The notes beneath the pieces were generated by a model, which made no database searches, was not told the origin of the DNA, and saw only the letters and a program-made list of their open reading frames with translations. From Desulfobacterales bacterium (GTDB lineage: Bacteria > Desulfobacterota > Desulfobacteria > Desulfobacterales > Desulfosalsimonadaceae), in assembly GCA_029933295.1 (NCBI GenBank), contig JAOZOL010000077.1, forward strand, positions 1 to 9,826: a stretch of 9,826 nucleotides of DNA, given 5' to 3'. The first letter of the stretch is position 1; each line of letters begins with the position of its first letter. Positions 1 through 5,599 of this stretch are shown one piece after another. The position numbers and the translations under genes are program-made.

Positions 1-1
1 T

Positions 2-103
2 CCATGTCAGTGCACATGTAACTGTAAATGTGTCAGTCTATGTGTTCCATGTTGTCCCTGGTGTAAGCCATGTTGTCCGCCTATCAGTCCAATGAGACCT
101 TGA
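2..103 (+). CDS. 3' end of a cysteine-rich protein (partial, cut by left edge)
   Basis: The second forward frame is open from the left edge to a TGA at 101-103 and gives 33 residues, 11 of them cysteine. It begins with an alternating run (CQCTCNCKC), then CVPCCPWCKPCCPP, and ends ISPMRP. Two facts favour this frame being coding. One of the alternating cysteines uses TGC where the others use TGT. The two PCCP units differ only at a synonymous proline position (CCC against CCG). No start is visible, so this would be the C-terminal tail of a protein encoded mostly outside the window. Such a tail could bind metal, form disulfides or be a modified peptide core; I do not recognise the family. A third-frame reading is also open but gives valine-rich low-complexity sequence and does not explain the synonymous differences. 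This remains a short low-complexity stretch, so coding status is uncertain. Confidence 0.42.
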   Translation, partial: PCQCTCNCKCVSLCVPCCPWCKPCCPPISPMRP

Positions 104-165
104 TAAAAAATTGTCGATTCATATCTCAAACAATCGAGTTTAACACGAAGATAAAGATTTAATGA
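100..165 (+). promoter_or_regulatory. Leader/putative promoter region of the barrel gene with small inverted repeats
   Basis: This AT-rich stretch lies between the cysteine-rich reading frame and the barrel start. It holds TTGATA (100-105), a fair -35-like hexamer, but only a poor -10 match (TATCTC, 122-127). A 6-base inverted repeat TCGATT (114-119) / AATCGA (132-137) is interleaved with ATTGT (110-114) / ACAAT (130-134). This could be an operator or simply chance. No strong Shine-Dalgarno precedes the ATG at 166; the nearest purine run is around 147-157. An earlier ATG at 162 meets a stop after two codons. Confidence 0.2.
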
Positions 166-1725
166 ATGTTTAATAAGTTAAAAATTTTACCAATCTTTTT
201 CAGCCTGGCGATGCTTTTTAGCGTCCACATTGCAATTGCAGAAATGCCTGCGGCAACATCAGAACATCCTGGCGTAGCCAAAGGTGATAAAGCTGAAAAC
301 ATTCTGATTACTTCTAAATCCAGCACTGAAGCCCAAACACCGGCAATTGGCCAAAATGACGGCAAACCAGTTCAAGTTATTCCAAAAGCTGCCGCTGCAA
401 CTGCTGCAACGGACGTGCCTATTACCGGCGATATTTTTGAAAAAAAAAATCGTTACCTTCATGCGTTTCTTTCAGCAAACCAGTCGTATACGACTAACTT
501 GTACAAGACTGACAGAGATCATGAAGGAGCCTGGACAACTATAATAAACTCCGGAGTATGGACAGCTTTTCCCTCCAATATGAAGCGCAGCGTTAATATT
601 ATTACCGCCAATGCTTCCCCCGGAGGCCTTGCCATCGAGCCCTTCATGCCATCTTTTTCTCAACGATTTCAAGCATATTTTTCATATAATGCCAATCTTG
701 AAATGTACCACGGCCAGAACGACAAGACATATCATGACCCGGATTTCGGCACCGGCATTACTAAAAACACCAAGGACGACCGATTAACCCACCGCTTCGA
801 CGGAATGCTCCATTACAACTCAGGCAACAGGCTCTCTGTAAGTGCCATTGATCAATATAAAATATCATATGACGCATTTTCAGAACGCGCTTACCTGACA
901 GATGATAAATACAAATCCAACTTGTTTGGTATCGCGGGAACGCTTGACCTGACGAAAAAATTGTGGCTGCGGCTTGATTATTCAAACTTTTATCTGAATT
1001 ATAAAGAAAATTTTGACAAAAATGAAGACCGGATGGATAATACGTATGCCGCCTATATTTTTTTCCGGATGACAAGCAAAACCTCGGTTTTTGTAGAATA
1101 TGACTTTGCAGACATTGGTTATGATTCATCGATCGGGGACAATCACGAACATCGTTATTTCACTGGTTTTCGGTGGGAAATGACCGGCAAATCCAGCGGG
1201 CAGATCAAAGGCGGGTTTGCCAGAAAAAAATCAGATAATTCACCGACGACTGATACGGATGCCGCTTCTTCCGACATTTCCGCAAACAACTGGATAGCAG
1301 CCATTCAGATCGATCACAACTTGACTTCCAAAACAAACCTTTCATTCAACGCATACCGCCGATACGATGAAGTCCTTGAGCACCGTTATGACTACGGCAT
1401 TTCCGAAAAATTTTATGCGGATTATACGCTGTCGCATTTCGCTGGTCTCCATTTCGGATGGCATGTTTTACCGAATATCCATCTAAATATAGACACATCG
1501 ATTAATTATAATGATTTTAAGGAAAGCCGCCTGGAAAACCGGCAGGGAGAAAATCTTAAAGATCGGGAAGATTGGAAATATACAGTTTCCCCATCTGTTA
1601 CAATTGCCCTTTGGGAACATTTTACAATTAATGGGGCGTATAGCTATACAAATCTTGACTCAAATTATAATGAAAACGACTACTTTGATCATACGTTCTT
1701 TGTGAGTGCAAACCTGTTTATGTAA
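166..1725 (+). CDS. Outer-membrane beta-barrel protein of the exopolysaccharide locus (BBP2/EpsL-like)
   Basis: A 519-residue secreted protein. Residues 1-25 form a signal peptide (basic FNKLK, hydrophobic core, AIA before the cut at about 25/26). Residues 26 to about 90 are a low-complexity Ala/Thr/Lys/Pro linker, probably periplasmic. From about residue 92 to the end the sequence alternates polar and aromatic/aliphatic residues in many short strands with Asp/Asn/Gly-rich turns (for example FSYNANLEMYH, WLRLDYSNFYLNYKE, TFFVSANLFM), the pattern of a large transmembrane barrel. It resembles the putative porins (BBP2, EpsL-like) found in EPS loci. Its position directly before a short Wza-type gene suggests it is the outer-membrane pore for the polymer. 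It is separated from that gene by a terminator, so it may be transcribed on its own. An A10 run (440-449) sits at the linker/barrel junction. Fold and location are confident; the exact role is inferred from context. Confidence 0.85.
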   Translation: MFNKLKILPIFFSLAMLFSVHIAIAEMPAATSEHPGVAKGDKAENILITSKSSTEAQTPAIGQNDGKPVQVIPKAAAATAATDVPITGDIFEKKNRYLHAFLSANQSYTTNLYKTDRDHEGAWTTIINSGVWTAFPSNMKRSVNIITANASPGGLAIEPFMPSFSQRFQAYFSYNANLEMYHGQNDKTYHDPDFGTGITKNTKDDRLTHRFDGMLHYNSGNRLSVSAIDQYKISYDAFSERAYLTDDKYKSNLFGIAGTLDLTKKLWLRLDYSNFYLNYKENFDKNEDRMDNTYAAYIFFRMTSKTSVFVEYDFADIGYDSSIGDNHEHRYFTGFRWEMTGKSSGQIKGGFARKKSDNSPTTDTDAASSDISANNWIAAIQIDHNLTSKTNLSFNAYRRYDEVLEHRYDYGISEKFYADYTLSHFAGLHFGWHVLPNIHLNIDTSINYNDFKESRLENRQGENLKDREDWKYTVSPSVTIALWEHFTINGAYSYTNLDSNYNENDYFDHTFFVSANLFM

Positions 1726-1755
1726 ATTTTATCTGACGTGTAAAAATTGAAATTC

Positions 1756-1787
1756 TTGAAATTTTAAAAAACAGCTTTTATTATAAT
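1756..1787 (+). promoter_or_regulatory. Weak candidate promoter for the wza-wzc cluster
   Basis: TATAAT at 1782-1787 is a perfect -10 hexamer, preceded by two TTGAAA copies at 1747-1752 and 1756-1761. The nearer copy is 20 bases away, longer than the usual 17, so this is a poor sigma-70 match. The -10 lies inside the loop of the terminator hairpin. A second -10-like TATTAT lies at 1805-1810. The short distance between the terminator and the next ATG means any promoter for the downstream cluster must overlap the terminator, lie inside the barrel gene, or be replaced by read-through. Confidence 0.2.
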
Positions 1788-1803
1788 ACAAGCTGTTTTT
1801 TTT
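1766..1803 (+). terminator. Intrinsic terminator after the barrel gene
   Basis: AAAAAACAGCTT (1766-1777) pairs perfectly with AAGCTGTTTTTT (1790-1801) around a 12-base loop, and the right arm runs into eight T residues (1796-1803). It lies 40 bases after the barrel stop and 19 bases before the next start. The stem is A/T-heavy, with a CAGCTT core, so read-through into the downstream genes is plausible. The A-run on the left arm would also give a U-tract on the opposite strand. Confidence 0.8.
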
Positions 1804-1822
1804 ATATTATAGGCGCAAAAAA

Positions 1823-2620
1823 ATGAAGCATTGTTTCCATTTAACGTTAATCCTCACTGTTCTGTTGCTCTGCACATCAGATATAAATGCCCAGGATTAT
1901 ATTCTGGGGGAAGGTGATGTATTAACCGTTTCCGTATATGACCAGCCGGATCTGAAATCAACCGTAAGGATAAGTGGAGATGGGATGATTTCGCTCCCGC
2001 TCATCGGCCAGGTGCATGCCACAGGTCAAAGTGTCGACCAACTCAGCCATAAAATCGAAACTCGATTAGCTGACGGATATCTTATAAATCCACATGTTAC
2101 AATTTTCATAGATGAATTCAGAAATCTGAAAGTTACTATTCTTGGAGGTATAATAAGCCCGGGTTTGTATGAACTCAAAGGCCAGACAACACTTTTAGAA
2201 TTAATTTCCAAAGCCGGCGGACTGACGGAAGATGCTGCGAATGAAGCGATTATACGACGAAACACCTCAAATAACAAAGAAGGAAAAACAGTCATTAATA
2301 TCGATCTTAATGAACTTATGGAAAAGGGTCAAATATCCAAAAATATTACCATTATCAATGGGGATAATATTTATATACCCAAAAAGAAAGAATATTACAT
2401 AACGGGAGAAGTAAAAAGCCCAAACGCATACACCTATCAGGAAGGGATTACCGTCATCCAGGCACTTACAAAAGCAGGTGGTTTCAGCGACAAGGCTGCG
2501 CCCAGCCGAATTAAAATTATACGAACCATTGACGGCAAAGAGCAGCTTTTAAAAAATGTTCATATGGATGAACGGGTGCAACCCAATGATGTCATCGTGG
2601 TACCGGAGAGTTACTTTTAG
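1823..2620 (+). CDS. wza: Short Wza-type polysaccharide export (OPX) protein
   Basis: A 265-residue periplasmic export protein. Residues 1-23 are a signal peptide ending INA, with a likely signal peptidase I cut before Q24. C17 lies in LLLC, which lacks the small residue expected before a lipobox cysteine, so a lipoprotein is unlikely. Residues 25 to about 100 form the Poly_export domain, opening with YILGEGDVLTVSVYDQPDL and containing GDGMISLPLIGQV. Two SLBB domains follow: about 103-186 (ILGGIISPGLYEL, LISKAGGLTEDA, GDNIYIPK) and about 190-265 (YITGEVKSPNAYTY, LTKAGGFSDKA, ending NDVIVVPESYF). E. coli Wza has about 380 residues and continues into a C-terminal helix that crosses the outer membrane; this protein stops right after the second SLBB. 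It therefore probably needs a separate outer-membrane pore, for which the barrel encoded just upstream is the obvious candidate. The ATG at 1823 is preceded by a weak AGG (1811-1813). Confidence 0.92.
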   Translation: MKHCFHLTLILTVLLLCTSDINAQDYILGEGDVLTVSVYDQPDLKSTVRISGDGMISLPLIGQVHATGQSVDQLSHKIETRLADGYLINPHVTIFIDEFRNLKVTILGGIISPGLYELKGQTTLLELISKAGGLTEDAANEAIIRRNTSNNKEGKTVINIDLNELMEKGQISKNITIINGDNIYIPKKKEYYITGEVKSPNAYTYQEGITVIQALTKAGGFSDKAAPSRIKIIRTIDGKEQLLKNVHMDERVQPNDVIVVPESYF

Positions 2621-2645
2621 CAACCCTTAAATAATCGAAATACCG

Positions 2646-4856
2646 ATGTATAAAGAAGACGAAAATCCAATCAAACAATATTTAAATGTTTTACTTCGCC
2701 GGAAAAATATTATCCTGCTGGTCTTTGTTGTCTGCCTCCCGTTTGTTTTAATCAAGGCGTTTTCCGGCACACCTGTTTACAAGGCAACGGCAAAACTCTT
2801 AATCAAGAAAAATTATGATCCCTCTTTTGCATCCCCTTATCAGTTCAGCTATGATCCGTATTTCTTAAAAACACAAACCCAGCTGATTAAAAGCAGCAAG
2901 GTTGCCGCCAAAGTAGTGGACACCTTAAACCTGGATGAAACATATGAGCGGTATTTCCAGGAAAAACAACCGGCATCATCAACTCTCAATGCAATTTTTA
3001 ACTGGAGTCACAACCTTTTTTCATTTGGAAAAAAGAATTCTAAAACCGAAAAAGATGAACCGGAAATATTAATAACAAAAAAAATCGGCTCAACTGAACA
3101 GGAAAAAACCGAAAAAAAAATATTGTCTCTCGAACAAAAGGTACGAAATGGTATAGCGATTGAAAGCAAAACAGAAGAAGGCAATATTGTAAATGTGAGT
3201 TTTACTTCCACCAGTCCGGTGTTTGCAGCCGCCATTGTTAACGCAGTCGCTTCCGCTTACAAACAATTTCTCATGGAAATGAAGCTGGAAACAACATCCC
3301 AGTCACTGGAATGGATGAAGTCCAATGCGGATGCGGAAAGGGCAAAACTGGAGGCCAGCGAACGAAAGCTGCGGGAATATAAAAAGCAACATGATATTTA
3401 TACAATCGATAACGAGGAAGCAATTTTTCCCCAGAAAATAACCCAGATCAGCAGCAATCTGACCCAGGCCCAGGCAAATGTGAACGAGCTGGAATCCATG
3501 TACCAGGAAATAAGGCGGATTGCTCCGGACGAAGCATTGAACCTGCCTGTTGTTGCCAACAATGGAACCGTAAAAAATTTGCGACAGCAGATCATTAACA
3601 AAAAACAGGAAATCAACAGGTTGTCAAAAAGCCTCGGACCCAAGCACCCAAATATGATTCAGGCAGGCAAAGACCTGACCGCATTTCAGGAACAACTCGA
3701 TAATGAGATAATGGATGTTATCCAGTCTATTAAAAACAGATACGAGCTGGCCCGGCAAAAGGCGAAAAATCTGAAATCACTTCTTGACGAAGCAAAACAA
3801 AATGCCGCGCTCATGAGCGATAAACTCATCCAGTTTGAAATTTTAAACCGGGATGTGGAAGTCCACCGCCTTTTGTATGACAGACTGCTTTCCAGGATCA
3901 AGGAATATAATATCACTGAAACGCAGCAGGAGGTAGAAGTATGGGTGGTTGAAAATGCGGAAACGCCAAAAATGCCTATAACAAAAGGACCAAAGCGGGC
4001 GCTGATGATGGGTATCATTCTCAGCCTCGCGGCAGGGGCAGGGCTGGCCTTTTTCCTGGATTATATGGATAATACCATAAAAACAGCGGAAGATGCGGAA
4101 AACCGTCTCGACATACCGATCCTGGGGATGGTGCCGCTGATGAAAAAAAATGATGAAGAACATATTGAAACCATTGTCATAGAAAAACCCGCATCCGCCA
4201 TATCGGAATCTTACAAAGCCATCAGGACATCAGTGCTTTTGTCTTCGCCGGATGGTTCTCCTGAGATCATTCTGGTCTCAAGCATGAGTCAGGGGACCGG
4301 CAAGACCGTCACATCCCTTAATCTTGCCATTTCACTTGCCCAGTCTGAAAAAAAAGTGCTGCTGGTTGATGCGGATATGCGCCGCTCCAGAATCCATAAA
4401 ATTTTTGATATCGACAACACCTCCGGGTTAAGTACTTATCTGTCAAACCAGTCAGAAATAATTACATTCCCGAGCGGGGATCAAAATTTTCTGGATATTG
4501 CACCGGCCGGACCGGTTCCGCCAAATCCGTCAGAATTACTGAGCTCTGCCCGTCTGGGTGAATTTGTCAGGTCAGTAAAACAACACTATGATTTTATTAT
4601 CATTGATTCCCCGCCTTTGTTTAATGTCAGTGATGCGCACTTAATCAGCAAGGTCACAGAGCAAACCATTATCGTAGCACGGTCCGGGGTCTCCACATAT
4701 GAATCAGTGGCCAGGGTGCATAAAATGCTGACAACCATTCACACCAGCATGCTGGGTTTAATTGTGAATGCTGTGGATATTAAGAAAGAAAATTACTACT
4801 ATTCCCGATATTATGGGTCATACGGTTATTATAAAAATGATTACACGAAAACATAG
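2646..4856 (+). CDS. wzc: Wzc-type polysaccharide copolymerase with fused BY-kinase
   Basis: A 736-residue inner-membrane protein, close to E. coli Wzc in length. Residues 8-100 are the Wzz chain-length domain with the first membrane helix at about 21-39. Residues of about 200-435 are a long helical, coiled-coil periplasmic region. A proline motif (P441, P444, P449) leads into the second membrane helix at about 452-473. The cytoplasmic tyrosine kinase follows: oligomerisation motif ESYKAIR (521-527, Lys in place of the usual middle Arg), Walker A SSMSQGTGKT with K553, Walker A' LLVDADMRR with D575 and D577, and Walker B FIIIDSPP with D654. The last 21 residues hold nine tyrosines (from NYYYSRYYG), the autophosphorylation cluster. 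In this family, cycles of phosphorylation and ring assembly control chain length and export. It starts 25 bases after the export-protein stop and shares its last base with a possible GTG start of the phosphatase gene. No clear Shine-Dalgarno is present. Confidence 0.95.
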   Translation: MYKEDENPIKQYLNVLLRRKNIILLVFVVCLPFVLIKAFSGTPVYKATAKLLIKKNYDPSFASPYQFSYDPYFLKTQTQLIKSSKVAAKVVDTLNLDETYERYFQEKQPASSTLNAIFNWSHNLFSFGKKNSKTEKDEPEILITKKIGSTEQEKTEKKILSLEQKVRNGIAIESKTEEGNIVNVSFTSTSPVFAAAIVNAVASAYKQFLMEMKLETTSQSLEWMKSNADAERAKLEASERKLREYKKQHDIYTIDNEEAIFPQKITQISSNLTQAQANVNELESMYQEIRRIAPDEALNLPVVANNGTVKNLRQQIINKKQEINRLSKSLGPKHPNMIQAGKDLTAFQEQLDNEIMDVIQSIKNRYELARQKAKNLKSLLDEAKQNAALMSDKLIQFEILNRDVEVHRLLYDRLLSRIKEYNITETQQEVEVWVVENAETPKMPITKGPKRALMMGIILSLAAGAGLAFFLDYMDNTIKTAEDAENRLDIPILGMVPLMKKNDEEHIETIVIEKPASAISESYKAIRTSVLLSSPDGSPEIILVSSMSQGTGKTVTSLNLAISLAQSEKKVLLVDADMRRSRIHKIFDIDNTSGLSTYLSNQSEIITFPSGDQNFLDIAPAGPVPPNPSELLSSARLGEFVRSVKQHYDFIIIDSPPLFNVSDAHLISKVTEQTIIVARSGVSTYESVARVHKMLTTIHTSMLGLIVNAVDIKKENYYYSRYYGSYGYYKNDYTKT

Positions 4857-4891
4857 TGTTCTCCATCGCCAGCATGCTCTCCATCTCTAAT

Positions 4892-5599
4892 ATGGTTGAC
4901 GGCCACTGCCATATTCTGCCGAACATAGATGACGGCCCGCCGGATGCTGACAAATCTCTTGAAATGGCAAAAATTGCCGCCAAAGACGGAATTTCCAAAA
5001 TCATCGCCACACCCCATATCACTGACAACAGATATTTACCTTCAGATATCGAAAAAAAAGTTGATCAGCTCAACCGGATTTTAATCCAAAACAACATTTG
5101 TGTTCAGGTTTATCCCGGTGCAGAAGTCTCCATCGGCCTGGACCCTAAAATGCTGGCACAATATACCATCAACCGCTCTTCTTATATTCTGATCGAATTT
5201 CCGCATGATCATCTTCCGTCGTATGCTGAAAAAATGCTTTCCTGGCTCTGTGCAAAAGGGCTTAAACCGATTATCGCCCATCCCGAACGAAATTATTCCA
5301 TCATCCGATCGCCCGAGATATTATTAAATCTTCTAAACAGCAAAATTTATGTTCAGCTCACTGCTGCAAGCATTACCGGTGATTTCGGCCAGGACATCAA
5401 ATATTGTTCAAATTTTCTGTTAGGCTCCGGCAAGGTTGATATTATTGCTTCTGATGCCCATTCAACAAAATTCCGCCCGCCGATTCTCTCCGGGGCGGCG
5501 AAAATAATTGCAAAACATCTCGGCAAAAAAGCATCTCAGCGTCTTGTCTGTGAAAACCCGGCAGCGATTTTGAATGGTGAGGAAATTCATTTAGATTAA
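4892..5599 (+). CDS. PHP-family protein-tyrosine phosphatase (CpsB/CapC/YwqE type)
   Basis: A cytoplasmic metal-dependent phosphatase expected to dephosphorylate the tyrosine tail of the Wzc-type kinase encoded just upstream. Counting from the ATG at 4892 it has 235 residues. The metal-binding PHP motifs are all present: DGHCHILPNIDDGP (H5, H7), ATPH (H42), GAEV (E78), AHPERN (H130) and SDAH (D188, H190). In this family the protein usually begins only two to four residues before HCHILP, which favours ATG 4892. The frame also offers a GTG at 4856, overlapping the kinase stop by one base (TAGTG), and an ATG at 4874; these would add 12 or 6 residues and none has a good Shine-Dalgarno. The stop abuts the next ATG directly. 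This PHP type is the usual partner in Gram-positive capsule loci, whereas E. coli pairs Wzc with the low-molecular-weight phosphatase Wzb. The identification is firm; the exact start is not. Confidence 0.92.
   Translation: MVDGHCHILPNIDDGPPDADKSLEMAKIAAKDGISKIIATPHITDNRYLPSDIEKKVDQLNRILIQNNICVQVYPGAEVSIGLDPKMLAQYTINRSSYILIEFPHDHLPSYAEKMLSWLCAKGLKPIIAHPERNYSIIRSPEILLNLLNSKIYVQLTAASITGDFGQDIKYCSNFLLGSGKVDIIASDAHSTKFRPPILSGAAKIIAKHLGKKASQRLVCENPAAILNGEEIHLD

Noticed and set aside
55..75. Sigma-54 promoter (GG-N10-GC) before the barrel gene
   Set aside because: A TGG is present at 59-61 but the required GC at the -12 position is GT, so the core motif fails.
47..78. Direct repeat CCATGTTGTCC (47-57 and 68-78) spaced 21 bases as a two-turn operator upstream of the barrel gene
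   Set aside because: In the open cysteine-rich frame both copies encode PCCP, which is a simpler explanation; an operator role cannot be excluded but has no further support.
3..95. Valine-rich open frame (third frame) or histidine-rich reverse-strand frame over the same left-edge stretch
   Set aside because: All are by-products of the TGT-rich sequence. The reverse-strand frame has no ATG or GTG start (only a possible TTG), and the synonymous changes fit the cysteine frame best.
1823..1893. Lipoprotein signal in the Wza-type protein at C17
   Set aside because: The residues before the cysteine are LLL, without the small residue expected at -1; INA before Q24 is a better signal peptidase I site.
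3843..4163. Reverse-strand and out-of-frame open reading frames inside the kinase and other genes (up to about 120 residues)
   Set aside because: They overlap strongly supported genes, have unprotein-like composition and no domain or context support.
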